From positions 1-64,000 of the forward strand of contig QANT01009321.1 of NCBI GenBank assembly GCA_003254885.1: DNA of 64,000 nucleotides, read 5' to 3'. Numbering within the stretch: the stretch's first letter is position 1; each line of letters opens with the position of its first letter. The DNA is from Purshia tridentata (taxonomy: Eukaryota > Streptophyta > Magnoliopsida > Rosales > Rosaceae). Position numbers and translations under genes: made by a program. Below, piece after piece: positions 44,148 through 57,378 of the stretch. The notes under the pieces are model-generated. The model searched no databases. It was not told the origin of the DNA and worked only from the letters and a program-made list of their open reading frames with translations.

Positions 44148-47100
44148 CTAAGCATCTTTTTTAGACAAAAAGTATTTTAAGGCCACGTGATCGAAGTAAA
44201 CAGTGACTTTAGTGCCTAAAAGATAAGACCTAAACTTGTCTAAAGTAAAGACAACCACCAAAAGTTCTATTTCAGTGGTAGAATAGTTGAGTTGGGCATT
44301 AGTGAGAGTCTTGCTTGCATAGCAAATGATATGGGGCAATCTACCTACTCCTTTTCCCAAAACGGCTCCTATGGCATTATCGGATGCATTACACATTATT
44401 TCAAAGGGTTTACTCCATTCGGGAGGGCGAATGATGGGGGCGGAGGTTAACAAAGACTTAAGTTTATCAAAGGCATGAACACAATTATCATCAAAGATAA
44501 ATGAAGACTCTTTGGCAAGTAAATGGCACAAAGGACGTGAAATTTTACTAAAATCTTTGATGAATCTTCGATAAAAACCCGCATGTCCTAAGAATGATCT
44601 AATTTCTTTAACCGTCCGTGAAGGTGGAAGATTAGAAATCAAATCAACTTTAGCTTTGTCAACCTCTATCCCCTTTGAAGAAATGACATGTCCTAAGACA
44701 ATACCCTTTTTGACCATGAAATGACATTTTTCCCAATTTAAAACAAGATTTTTTTCTTTGCAACGGATTAAAACAAGGGAAAGGTGATGCAAACAATTAT
44801 CAAAAGAGGATCCAAAAACAGAGAAGTCATCCATAAAAACCTCAAGGAAACGCTCTACCATGTCAGAAAAAATGGAAATCATGCACCTTTGAAAGGTGGC
44901 GGGTGCATTGCACAACCCAAAGGGCATACGACGGTAAGCAAAGGTACCAAATGGACAAGTAAAGGTGGTCTTATCTTGATCCTCAGGCGCAATGGGAATT
45001 TGGTTATAACCGGAATAACTATCAAGAAAACAATAATAAGCATGATCGGCTAACCTCTCAAGCATTTGGTCAATGAAGGGAAGAGGAAAATTGTCTTTCC
45101 TTGTGATGGCATTCAATTTCCTATAGTCTATACACACACGCCAACCAGTTTGCACTCTTGTAGGAATTAATTCATTGTCCTCATTTTTTACAACAGTGAT
45201 GCCAGATTTCTTTGGGACAACTTGGACATGACTCACCCAATGACTATCAAAAATAGGATAAATGACACCTACATCTAACAATTTCAAAACCTCACTTCTC
45301 ACTACTTCCTTCATGGCGGGATTCAAACGTCTTTGGGGCTCACGAGAAGTTTTAGAATTGTCCTCTAAGTGAATCCTATGCATGACAATGGATGGGGCAA
45401 TGCCTTTGATGTCAGCGATGGACCAACCTATGGCTTCTCTATGCTCTTTAGGAACTGTTACAAGCTTACCTTCTTGCTCATCATCTAAGTCGGAAGCTAT
45501 GATTACAGGCAAGGTATTGGAAGACCCCAAAAACACATACTTGAGGTTGTCAGGTAATGGATTAAGATCAAGCGTGGGTGGTTCAATGATGAAAGGAAGT
45601 GGAGGATTTGTGGAGAGAGGAGGAGGTTCCACTCTAGGTTTCCAAGTGTTGATATTCATGATGGGTGTGGAATCCAAAAGGGTATTGACTTCATCTATGG
45701 CTTCATCAAGATCAAACTCACAACCAAAATGGGCTAAGCAAGCTTCAAGTGGATCCTTAACACTTTCCCCATGGAAAGAGTTTACCACTAGTTGTTCGAT
45801 TAAATTAACCTCACAATTGCTATCCTCACTCTCTCGTGGTTGGTGACTTATATTAAAAATGTTAAGATCCATAGTTAAATTCCCAAATGACAAATTCATG
45901 ATCCCATTTCGACAATTAATTTGGGCATTAGTGGTAGCAAGGAATGGACGTCCCAAAATTACTGGAATTTGATCACAAGCATTTGCCACGGGTTGGGTAT
46001 CAAGCACAATGAAATCCACTAGAAAATAAAATTCATTCACTTTGACCAAGACATCTTCAATCATCCCCCTTGGAATTTTGACTAACCTATCCGCTAAAGA
46101 GAGAGTTACCAATGTGGGTTTCATCTCTCCTAAGCCAATTTGCACATAAACAGAGTATGGTAAAAGGTTCACGCTTTCTCCTAAGTCTAACAATGCTTTT
46201 CCTATTTGATGAGTTCCTATTGTGCATGCAATGGTAGGACAACTGGGGTCCTTGTATTTAACAGGGATTCGATGCTCAATAATGGAACTCACTTGTTCAG
46301 TGAGAAAGGCTTGTTTAGGAACGTTGGTCCTTTTTTTTATGGTGCAAAGATCTTTCAAAAATTTGGCATAAGAAGGTACTTGTTGAATGGCATCTAAGAA
46401 GGGAATATTGATGTGAACTTGTTTAAACACTTCTAAGATTTCATTAAATTGAGCACCTTTCTTTACCTTGACTAGTCTTTGAGGGAATGGGGCTTTGGGC
46501 ACAAAAGACTTGTTAGACTCATCAATCAAAGGTTCTTTTTCTTTGGATTTGACAATATGATCAACTTTAGGCTCTAATCCAATTGTTTTATTTTTTTCAT
46601 TTTCATCATTCTTATCTTCCAAGTTGGGCATTTGAACCTTGTTATCGATTTGCCTACCCAACCTAAGGGTGGTGATGGACTTGACATGTTCTTGAAAATT
46701 TGAGGGACTAGGTGCATCAACATGAAATTGACCCTTTGGATTAGGAATGGGTTGACTTGGGAATTTGCCCTTCTCTCTCTCACCTACAATGGTAGCTAAT
46801 TGACCAATTTGATGTTCTAGTTTTGAAATTGCTTGGGTATTTTGATGGGTGGAAGCTTTGACCTCTACAAAGGCTTGACCAGTTAATTGCATGAATTTTT
46901 GGAAAGTGTCTTCTAAAGATGATGGTGAAGCTTGTTGTGAGACAACATTTGGTGGAATGGGTGGTGGAGCTTGAGTAAATGATGGGTTAGGAGGACGGAA
47001 TGAATTTTGTGGCATTTGGTTTCCTCCTAAATTCATTTGGGGTTGACCTTGTTTCCATGAGAAATTTGGGTGATTTCTCCAATTGGGAGGGTAAGTCTCG

Positions 47101-47378
47101 GAAAAAGAATTTTGATTGACGAAAGACCTCCTAAAATTGTTGAGAGCATTCGCATGCTCAACATTGTTCTCGGGGTAGTTATACAAATGAGGACAAGATT
47201 GAACACCATGCATTGGGTTAGAACAATGAGAACAAACTTCACTTTGGATTTGATTGACGGAATTCCTAGTTTGACTCAAAGCTAACACTTCTACCTTTTG
47301 TGTTAAGCTCTCAATTTTAGACCCTAAGTCTACATCACCTCGAACTTCATACATCCCTCCGCGCTTGGGTTCTTTCAC
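44148..47378 (-). pseudogene. Gypsy gag C-terminus, protease, reverse transcriptase and RNase H (1,076 codons open)
   Basis: This is the longest open frame in the window. Residues 49-62 form a zinc-knuckle-like CSHCSNPMHGVQSC. Residues 80-230 are proline- and asparagine-rich gag tail. The protease lies at about 375-500 with an active-site box DLGES at 398-402 (relatives usually have DLGAS) and VILGRPFLATT. Reverse transcriptase spans about 680-910, with WRVCIDYRKLN, DSYSGYNQI, MPFGLCNAPATFQRCM and the catalytic FMDD at 848-851. RNase H begins at about 990 but reads CNASD, lacking the first catalytic Asp of the usual CDASD, and the frame stops inside the domain after KYFLSKKDA. The upstream gag part in the same phase is broken by stops, so the Met at 47378 is not a true start. 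It is a relic polyprotein, not a host gene. Confidence 0.9.
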
Positions 47379-48149
47379 TTGACGATCATGTGGATTGGAG
47401 AAATCTCATTGTTGAGAATTTTCAGACAATTGTTCAAGAAAAACATAGGCTTGTTCTTCCCCAAGATTTAAAAACGCACCCCCATTCATTGACTCAACCA
47501 TGTTTCGATTTATTTGAGTTAACCCATTATAAAAATATTGCACTAAATGTCAAATTTCAAAACCATGGTTGGGACACTTCAAAAGCAAATCTTTGAACCT
47601 CTCCCAACTCTCATAAAATTGCTCATCCTCTTTTTGTCGAAAATCTGAAATGTCTCTCCTAAGAGCATTAGTTCTAGACATTGGAAAAAATTTTGACAAA
47701 AACTTTTTTTCAAGTTAGTCCCAAGAAGTGATAGAACCAGGAGGTTGGGAATTCAACCACGCTTTCACTTTGTCCTTGACCGAAAATGGGAATAAACGGA
47801 GACGCACGGATTCATCGGGAAAATTTTAGTATCGAGAAGTCAAACAAATGTCAATAAATTCCTTAACATGTGTGTACGGGTCCTCACGATCGAGTCCATG
47901 AAACGAGGGCAAAAGTTGAATGATGTTGGGTTTTATTTCAAAATGAGTTGCGGTATTATGAGGTAAAACAATGCAAGATGGGGGGTTAGTTGCAACAGGT
48001 GCAAAGAACTCTCTCAATGATCGAATTTCAACGTTATTCTCACCCATTATATTTACCAGTTCAATTCTTTTTTTTAATTTTCTAAGTGTTCTCTCTATTT
48101 CAAGATCGTTCGGCTCTAAATTGATGTTTAAAGATCGACGGCCATGCAT
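47379..48149 (-). pseudogene. Gypsy gag N-terminal region, several stops
   Basis: Starting at Met 48149, the frame (MHGRRSLNINLE, LPSFHGLDREDPYTHVKEF) stays in phase with the polymerase ORF but has at least four stop codons, the first at 47828-47826. Between stops it reads DKVKAWLNSQPPGSITSWD and YESWERFKDLLLKCPNHGFE, the retrotransposon gag core typical of Athila and related elements. Gag forms the particle. The open frame 47826-48149 is its first 107 codons. Confidence 0.85.
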
Positions 48150-49454
48150 GCACTAGACAGAATTAGAGAAAAGGATTTTGAAAAAAAATGTCTTTTTTAT
48201 TTTTTTACTTTTTTACTTTTTTATTTTTTATATTTTGGAGAACACACAAAGGTTGTAGACAAATAACAAACAATCAAAGCAAACACAACAAAAAAAAACA
48301 AAACAAACTAACAAGAGTTAATTCAAACAACCAATTTAATTATCTTGAATTTAGCCTTGGGAATTTCTTTTAGATAATCCTAATCTTTGTTAATCTCTAG
48401 ACAAGCTCTTTCTCTCTTTCAAAGTGAACTATAGGCATACCGGTATAAGGCTTTTGAAAACACAACCAGGCCGGTTCCAGAGGGGGTGGAGGAGTCGCAA
48501 TGGTCTCTCTTAAAACCCAGTCCCCTTTAAGCTCCAATGGAGGCAACCTTAAAGATCCTTTCTAGGCATTGCATTTTCAAAAGGTACTCACCAAAGTATC
48601 CAATAGCTTACTCCTTCCAAGAGGGTCCTATGAGCTTCGTGAACCCTTTGGTCAATGTCTACTTGATTTTAATTAAATTGAGCTTAGGATTAACAAATGC
48701 AAGAGATGGTTAACCTAGGTGGGCAAGGACTTGGTGATTAAATCCAATCCTTATCTTGTTGGGGGTGAATGCTCTTACTAATTGATTATGCAAGTATGCT
48801 AATTTAAAATGCAACAATCAAGAATGATATATGAAATTTAAATTGCACAAGCAAGACAAACGCCAATTAAGAAAATTTAAAAGAAAAAATTTAGAGTATA
48901 CCACTAGTGTGGTGACATTGGCCACAACACACTAGGAGAAGGGCAACCAAACTTTTTATGCTATTAATTCCTTTTTTGATGACCCACACCTTTTGGCAAC
49001 TTCTTCCCAATGCAAGTTACTAAATGAAAACAAAAACTAGGATAAATACCAAAACTAAATAATAAAAGGAGATAGGAAAATAAAACTAAAAATGAAAATA
49101 AATTGAGGTGAGAAAAGAGAAATAAAACAAAAGGAAATAAAAATTACCTTATCCAAGGTTGTAATGAACAAGGTGCACAAGAGAACAATAAATAAGATCT
49201 AAGCAAGTTATACTAAACAAGAAAAATAAAATAACATAAATAAAATTAAAGTGTTTTTTTTTTTGTTGTTCTTTTCTTTTTCTTTTTCTTGACACCAAAA
49301 AGAGAGAAGATGCAAGAAAGGGCAAAGAAAAGATTTTCTTTCTTTCACTATTTTATTATTTTTATTATTTTTTTTTTGTTTTTGAAAAGCAAGATTAAAG
49401 GGAAACTAGTGGAAGATTTAAACTAACAAAAGCCTAAACTAGTGCATCAAACAT
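48150..49454 (-). other. 5' leader of the Gypsy element
   Basis: This lies between the primer-binding site and gag. It is A/T-rich on the plus strand with several poly-T and poly-A stretches (for example 48188-48237 and 49254-49380). No coding signal is seen. Confidence 0.65.
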
Positions 49455-49472
49455 TCCCCGGCAACGGCGCCA
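49455..49472 (-). promoter_or_regulatory. Primer-binding site, complementary to tRNA-Asp
   Basis: The plus strand reads TCCCCGGCAACGGCGCCA, which matches the 3' end of plant tRNA-Asp(GTC) including the CCA tail, as I remember that tRNA. The minus strand is therefore the primer-binding site, 5 bp inside the 5' LTR. A tRNA-Asp primer is typical of Athila-type Gypsy elements. Confidence 0.85.
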
Positions 49473-49477
49473 AAATT

Positions 49478-51278
49478 TGTTAGCAAAAGTTATTTAATTA
49501 TTTACTTGCAAGTGAACGAGTCTATAGTATAGACGGCACTTAATGAGGTCGATCCTCAAGGAATGTTATGTGGATTCATTAGTTTAAACCTTTAAATTAA
49601 TTTACAGCTAACCTAGCTTAGAAAAATTGATTAATTGATTTTTTTTAGGTTTACTTGACTAAAAGAAAATAAACAAATTAAAACTAAAGAAATTTAGATT
49701 CAAGAATTAAAAATAAACAAAAGAGCAATAATTTAAAAGACTAGAAAGTAAGTGCAATAATTAAAAAGAAATAAAATAGCAATAATTTAAAGACAAGAAA
49801 GTAAGTGCAATAATTAAAAAGAAATAAAATAGCAATAATTTAAAGACAAGAAAATAAATGCAATAATTAAAAAGAAATAAAATAACGATAATTTAAAGAC
49901 TAGAGCTTGAACAAGGGTATAAACACCAACGTTAAGGTTCCACACCACCATAATTATTATTCTAGTAAATTTCTTAGCAATTTCCCACATAAGAGGGCAC
50001 CTAAGAGTCAACTTGATGCCCGCACCCAATAATATTTATATTTTAAGCTCTAAATTAAATAATTGTATGGTAGATATTGTTATTGCTTAAAAACTATGAA
50101 CTTTAAGCAACCCAAGTGAACCAAAACTAAGGAACAATTAGAGTTCAAAGAGTTTATATTAAAACAATTGATTACAAAGAAAAAATGTAGAAAGAATTGC
50201 TAACTACACATGATAAATGATATCAAGGGTGAAAAATTAATTCTTTCTCATTTTATGAACAAAATCTAGAATTTGTAACATCTAAATGGTAGGAAATCAA
50301 CTAAAGAAAACTTTACTTGATAATTTTCATGGTGGTGCTTCCCCCTCACCTTGGTGAGGGGGTTTAGTGACCATCCATGAGTATTAAACTAAAATGAAAG
50401 GGAGAAGAAGAAATAAATGACATTTAAACTAGACAAGAGTAAATAAAATAATAATTTAGAAGTAAATAAATAAATAAAAGAAGGAGTAGAAAAAGAGAGA
50501 CATGGAAATTAAACTTTCATTGTAATAATTTAAAAGTGTAAGAACAAAGTATTAAAACTTCCTATTCTCTCTAACAAAATAGCCAAAGAGGCATTTGAGA
50601 GAAATCTTAGGAGAATACTAAAAAAGATAACAAAAATAAAAATGAGGTAAGGATCCTCAAATGTGAGCTAAAGGTTTCCTTAAATAGGAAAATACTGGGG
50701 TTTGAGAGGAAGTTTCTAGGAAATTATATCATAAAATATCTAATGCCAAAAGACATGTGTCAACAATTTATGGTGACACCATTTACACAAGAGAAGGTGG
50801 ATGACAACCATGAAAATGTTGTCATCATGCCATGTGTCACAATATGATTTGCTGAGAGAAGAAATGGGCTTTGCATGTTTGGGTTTCTTCAATTTCATTT
50901 GGGTTCCTTCAATTTCCTTTGGGCTCCTTTAATTTCCTTTGGGCTCTTTCAACTTCCTTTGAGCTCCTTCAATTTCCTTTGAGCTCCTTCAACTTCCTTT
51001 GTTTTTGGGCCTTTGAGTTTAAACACAAACCTTCAAAATAAAAGAACTTATTTAATACTCACACAATTAAAAAAAAAAAACTTAAATAAAAACCCAAAAA
51101 AAATTAAATTATACTAATAAATAAAACTAATTAAAATTTAAAAGATAGTAAAAACTACTAATGCTTACTAATTAACTAAGATATTTAAAATAAGTATTAA
51201 AATACGAAGGAAGTTAAACCATAAGGACTAAAATATATGATTTGAAGGTTAAATAAATGCTATAAAATGATCTCAACA
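49478..51278 (-). repeat. 5' LTR of the Gypsy element (1,801 bp)
   Basis: This is nearly the same as the 3' LTR. Differences include six rather than five copies of the 20-bp 'cttcaatttcctttgggctc' unit (50887-51001) and a short palindromic segment at about 50341-50358 that the other LTR lacks. A TATA-like ctatttaagg on the minus strand lies at about 50679-50688. Confidence 0.92.
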
Positions 51279-54200
51279 TGCTTTTTGCTAACCGAGCACG
51301 TTTTGGCGCAACTTTAACCAAATTGTACGCGGTGTGCACCGAAATGATGCTCCATGCATTCTTAACACCTAAAGTGGTCCATTTGGGCTAGAACTCTAAT
51401 CCAAACAAGAGAAAGTGCCTCCTCATGTCTTTATGGCCAATCGAGCACGTTTTGGTGCAATTGAACGAAACTAGATTGAGTATGCACCGAAATGATGTTT
51501 TCATGTGTTCTTCCCAAAAAAGCTGCTTCTTGAGGGCTAGAACGCTAATCGAAGCATGAGAAAGTGCTTCCCCATATCTTTCTTGCCAACCGGGTACGTT
51601 TTGGTGGAAATTACACGAAGTTGACTGAGCACACACCGAAGTGATCTTTTCGTTACTTCTAAACACGAAATGTGCTTCTCTAGGGCTAGGATACTAATCC
51701 AAGCATGAGAAAGCGCTTCACCAAGTCTTTCGTGCCAACCGATAATGTTTTAGTGCAACTTGAACCATATCATACCGAGTGTGCACCTAAAGTGGTTCCT
51801 GCGGTCTAGCACGGTAATCGAGACATTAGAGAGTGCTTCCTCATCCCTTTCTTGCCAACTGGGAACGTTTTTGTGCAACTTTGACCAAGTTGGATTGAGT
51901 ATGCAACGAAAAGACACTTTCGTTCCATCCTAAGACAAAATGTGCTTCTTTTAGGCTTAGAACGCTAACCCAAGCATGAGTAAGTGCATCCCTATGTCTT
52001 TCTTGCCAACTGAGCACGTTTTGTTGCTACGTTAGGCAAATTTGACCTTCAATGCGCACCGAAACCTCGTACTTGTGCATTCTTAGCACCTAAAGTAGTT
52101 CATTTGGCCTAGAACGCTAATCCACACACGAGAAACTGTTTCCCATGTGTTTCTTGTCAACCGAGCACGTTTTGGTGCAACTTTAACCGAATTGGACTAA
52201 GTGTGCACCGAAATGACATATTCATGCACTCTTAGCACCCAAAGTTGTTTTCTCGGGCGTGCACGGTAATCGAGACATGAGAAAGTGCTTCCCCACGTCT
52301 TTTTTGCCAACCGGAAATGTTTTGGTGTAACTTCAACCAAATTGGACTCAGTGTACACCGAAATGACCTTTTCAGGCATTCTTAAGACCTAAAGTGGTTC
52401 TTTTTGGACGAATTTGGACTGAGTATGCACGAAAATTATGTCTTCGTGCATTCTTAACACCTAAAGTGGCTCGTTAGGGCTAGCACCCAAATCTAGACAT
52501 GAGAAAGTGCTTCCTCGTGTTTTTCTTGCAAACCGGGCACATTTTGTTGCAATCTAGACGAAAGCATGCACCAAAATGACCTTTGAGTTCATTTTTAACA
52601 CAAAATATGCTTCTTGAGGGCTAGAACGTTAATCCAAGCATGACAACGTGCTTCTTGCCAACCGAGCACGTTTTGGCGCAACTTTAACCGAATTGTACGC
52701 GGTGTGCACCGAAATGACGCTCCATGCGTTCTTAACACATAAAGTGTTTCATTTGGGCTAGAATGCTAATCCAAAGTAGAGAAAGTGCCTCCTCATGTCT
52801 TTATGGCCAACCGGGCACGTTTTGGTGCAATTGAAATGAAACTAGATTGAGTATACACCGAAATGATGTTTTCGTGCGTTCTCACCCAAAAAACCTGCTT
52901 CTTGAGGGCTCGAACGCTAATCCAAGCATGAGAAAGTGCTTCCCCATATATTTCTTGCCAACCGGGCACGTTTTGGTGGAAATTGCACGAAGTTGGATTG
53001 AGCACGCACCGAAGTGATGTTGTCGTTACTTCTAAACACGGAATGCACTTCTTTAGGGCTACGATCCTAATCCAAGCATGAGAAAGCGCTTCCCCATGTC
53101 TTTCTTGCCAACCGATAACGTTTTGGTGCAACTTGAATCGAATCGTACCGAGTGTGCACCGAAACAACGTTTCGTTCCTTAATAACACCTAAAGTGGTTC
53201 CTGAGGTCTAGCACGCTAATCGAGACATTAGCGAGTGCTTCCTCATCCCTTTCTTGCCAACCGGGCATGTTTTGGTGCAACTTTGACCAAGTTGGACTGA
53301 GTATGCAACGAAAAGACACTTTTGTTCCATCCTAACAAGAAATGTGCTTCTTTTAGGCTTAGAACGCTAACCCAAGCATGAAACAGTGCATCCCTATGCC
53401 TTTCTTGCCACCCGAGCACGTTTTGTTGCTACATTAGCTAATTTTGACCTTCAATGCGCACCGAAACCACGTGCTCGTGCATTCTTAGCGCCTAAAGTTG
53501 TTCCTTTGGGCTAGAACGCTAATCCACACACGAGAAAGTGGTTCCCATGTGTTTTTTGTCTACCGAGCACCTTTTGGTACAACTTTAACCGAATTGGACT
53601 AAGTGCGCACCGAAATTACGTATTCCTGCACTCTCAGCACCAAAGTTGTTCTCTCGGGCGAGCATGGTAATTGAGAAATGAGAAAGTGCTTCCCCACGTC
53701 TTTCTTGCCAACCGAGAATGTTTTGGTGGAACTTCAACCAAGTTGGACTCAGTGCACACAGAAATGACCTTTTCATGCATTCTTCAGACCTAAAGTGGTT
53801 TTTTTTGGACGAATTTGGACTGAGTATGCACTGAAATGATGTCTTAGTGCATTCTTAACACCTAAAGTGGCTCCTTAAGGCTTGCATGCAAATCGAGACG
53901 TGAGAAAGTGCTTCCTCATGTCTTTCTTGCCAACTAGGCACGTTTTGTTGCAATTTAGAGGAAACCATGCACCGAAATGACCTTTGAGTTCATTCTTAAC
54001 ACGAAGTGTGCTTCTTGAGGGCTAGAACGTTAATCCAGGCATGAGAACATGCTTCTTGCCAACCGAGCACGTTCTGGCGCAACTTTAATCAAATTGTACG
54101 CGGTGAGCACCGAAATGATGCTCCATGCAATCTTAACACCTAAAGTGGTCAATTTGGGCTAAAACGCTAATAAAAACAAGAGAAAGTACCTCCTCATGTC

Positions 54201-57123
54201 TTTATGGCCAACCGAGCACGTTTTCGTGCAATTGAAATGAAACTAGGTTGAGTATGCATCGAAATGATGTTATCGTGCGTTCTTACCCAAAAAAGCTACT
54301 TCTTGAGGGCTAGAACGCTAATCCAAGCATGAAAAAGTGCTTCCCCATATCTTTCTTGCCAACCGGGCACGTTTTGGTGGAAATTGCACTAAGTTGGACT
54401 GAGCACGCACCGAAGCGATGTTTTCGTTACTTCTAAACACAAAATGTGCTTCCCTTGGGCTAGGATCCAAATCCAAGCATGAGAAACCGCTTCCCCATGT
54501 GTTTCTTGCCAACCGATAACGTTTTGGTGCAACTTGAACCAAATCGTACCGAGTGTGCACCGAAACGACGTTTTCATTCATTCATAACATCTAAAGTGGT
54601 TCCTAAGGTCTAGCACACTAATCGAGGCATTAGAGAGTGCTTCCTCATCCCTTTCTTGCCAACCTGGCATGTTTTGGTGCAACTTCGACCAAGTTGGACT
54701 GAGTATGCAACGAAAAGACACTTTTGTTCCATCCTAACACGAAATGTGCTTCTTTCAGGCTTAGAACGCGAACCTAAGCATGAGAAAGTGCATCCCTATG
54801 TCCTTCTTGCCAACCGAGCACTCTTTGTTGCTACGTTAGCCAAATTTGACCTTCAATGTGCACCGAAATGACAATTTCGTGCATTCTTAAGACCTCAAGT
54901 GGTTCCTTAGTGTTAGCACGCTAAAATCCTGACGTGAGAAAGTAATTCCATATATCTTTCTTGCCCACCAAGGAGGTTTTGGTGCGATTTGGACGAATTT
55001 GGACTTAGTACGCACCGAAATGTTGTTTTCGCGCATTCTTAACAACTAAAGTGGTTCGTTAGGGCAAGCACGCTAATAGAGACATGAGAACATGCGTCCT
55101 CATATTCTTCTTGCCAACTGGGCGGGTTTTGATGCAATTTAGATGAAAGTAGACTGAGTCTGCACTGAAATGAGGTTTTAGTTACTTTTTAACGCAAGAT
55201 GTGCTTCTTGTGGGCTAGAACGTTAATCCAAGCATGAGAACGTGCTTCTTGCCAACCGTGCACGTTTTGGCGCAACTTTAACGAAGTAGTGTACAGTGTG
55301 CATCGAAATGACGTTCCATGCATTCTTAACGCCTAAACTGGTTTGTTGGGGCTGCAACGCTAATCCAAACAAGAGAAAGTGGTTCCTCATCTCCTTGTTG
55401 CCAACCGGGGACGTTTTGGTGCACTTGAAACGAGATTGGGTTGAGGAGGAACCGAAATGGGGTTTTCGTGCGTTCTTACCAAAAGCATGCGCTTCTTGAG
55501 GGCCAGAATGCTAATCCAAGAGTGAGAAAGTGCTTCCCCACATCTTTCTTGCCAACCGGGCACGTTTTGGTGGAAATTGCATGAAATTGGATTGAGTACG
55601 TACTGAAATGATGTGTTCGTGCCTTCTAAACACGAAATGTGCTCCTTTAGAGCTAGAATGCTAATCCAAGCATGAGAGAGTGCTTTCCCATGTCATTCTT
55701 TTCAACGGAGAACATTTGGGTGCAAGTTTAATCGAATTGGACTCAGTGTGCACCGAAATGACAATTTCGTGCATTCTTAAGACCTCAAGTGGTTCCTTAG
55801 TGTTAGCACGCTAATATCCTGACATGAGAAAGTGCTTCCATATGTCTTTCTTTCCCACCAAGGAGGTTTTGGTGCGATTTGGACGAATTTGGACTTAGTA
55901 CGCACCGAAATGTTGTTTTTGCGCATTCTTAACAACTAAAGTGGTTCGTTAGGGCAGGCACGCTAATCGAGACATGAGAATGTTCGTCCTCATATTCTTC
56001 CTGCCATCCGGGCGGGTTTTGATGCAATTTAGACGAAAGTAGACTGAGTCTGCTCTGAAATGAGGTTTTAGTTACTTTTTAACGCAAAATGTGCTTCTTT
56101 AGGGCTAGAACGTTAATCCAAGCATGAGAACGTGCTTCTTGCCAACCGCTCACGTTTTGGCACAACTTTAACGAAGTAGTGTACAGTGTGCACCGAAATG
56201 ACGTTCCATGCATTCATAACGCCTAAACTGGTTCGTTGGGGCTGCAACGCTAATCCAAATAAGAGAAAGTGGTTCCTCATCTCCTTGTTGCCAACCGGGG
56301 ACGTTTTGGTGTAATTGAAACGAGATTGGGTTGAGGAGGAACCGAAATGGGGTTTTCGTGTGTTCTTATCAAAAGCATGCGCTTCTTGAGGGCCAGAATG
56401 CTAATCCAAGAGTGAGAAAGTGCTTCCCCACATCTTTCTTGCCAACCGCGCACGTTTTGGTGGAAATTGCACGAAATTGGATTGAGTACGCTCTGAAATG
56501 ATGTGTTCGTGCCTTCTAAACACGAAATGTGCTCCTTTAGGGCTAGAATGCTAATCCAAGCATGAGAGAGTGCTTCCCCATGTCATTCTTTTCAACGGAG
56601 AACATTTGGGTGCAAGTTTAATTGAATTGGACTCAGTGTGCACCGAAATGACAATTTCGTGCATTCTTAAGACCTCAAGTGGTTCCTTAGGGTTAGCACG
56701 CTAATATCTAGACTTGAGAAATTGCTTCCATATGTGTTTCTAGCCCACCAACTTGGTTTTGGTGCGATTTGGAGAAATTTGGACTTAGTACGCACCGAAA
56801 TGCTGTTTTCGCACATTCTTAACACCTAAAGTGGTTCTCTAGGGCAGGCACACTAATCGAGACATGAGAACGTACGTCCTCATGTTCTTCTTGCCAACCG
56901 GGCAGGTTTTCATGCAATTTCGTGCATTCTTAAGACCTCAAGTGGTTCCTTGGAGCTAGCACGCTAATATCTAGACATGCGAAAGTGCTTCCATATGTCT
57001 TTCTTGCCCACCAAGGAGGTTTTGATGCGATTTGGACGGATTTGGACGGATTTGGACTTAGTACGCACCGAAATGTTGTTTTCACGCATTCTTAATACCT
57101 AAAGTGGTTCTTTAGGGCAGGCA
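51279..57123. repeat. Satellite block 4, with the change from family A to family B repeats
   Basis: Up to about 54.85 kb the monomers follow the family A order (marker spacing 52544 to 53945, about 1.40 kb). From about 54861 the type 'caccaaggaggttttggtgcgatttgg' and other family B monomers appear. Two copies of a six-monomer, 890-bp unit follow (54861-55750 and 55751-56640), then a disordered stretch with a shortened unit near 56915. Minus-strand frames such as 52793-53188 and 54318-54581 are repeat readings. Confidence 0.92.
54861..56640. repeat. Two tandem 890-bp six-monomer units (family B)
   Basis: The marker 'caccgaaatgacaatttcgt' occurs at 54861, 55751 and 56641, an 890-bp period. The two complete copies differ by only a few bases per line. 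They lack two monomer types that are present in the family B units after 59 kb. Confidence 0.88.
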
Positions 57124-57378
57124 TGTTTTTATATGCTAACTCCCTAACCTAGAACGCTAGAACTTGGCGTTTTGTGTCTTTTTGCTTTGTTTATGTCTTT
57201 AGTAGGTCAAATGAAGCAATTATGAAGAAAGAAGCTAAAAGAACCAAAATTGGACAATTCCTGATCAAACTACGAAAACTAAAGAAATCCTGGTGGAACT
57301 AGGAACGCTGAAATCCTACTCAAACAAGGAATCCTAGTCAAACCAGGAAAACCATCAATGTCCAGGGCCAGAAATGAG

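Larger units (their letters stand above)
39362..51278 (-). mobile_element. Athila-like Gypsy LTR retrotransposon, full length but inactive (11.9 kb)
   Basis: Two LTRs (39362-41120 and 49478-51278) begin TGTTAG and end CAACA. TGCTT flanks both sides (39357-39361 and 51279-51283), a perfect 5-bp target duplication. Coding is on the minus strand, so the 49478-51278 copy is the 5' LTR. A primer-binding site matching the 3' end of tRNA-Asp lies next to it (49455-49472), and a purine-rich tract next to the 3' LTR (41121-41137). Order is gag, protease, reverse transcriptase, RNase H, integrase, which is Gypsy. The RT sequence style (RKDNFPLPFIDQMLERLA, FMDDFSVFG) and the tRNA-Asp primer point to Athila. 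No envelope-like frame is seen in the 1.66 kb after integrase. Stops, frameshifts and a deletion disable it. Confidence 0.93.

Noticed and set aside
49455-49472. tRNA-Asp gene fragment
   Set aside because: Only the last 18 bases match, and the position next to an LTR fits a primer-binding site.
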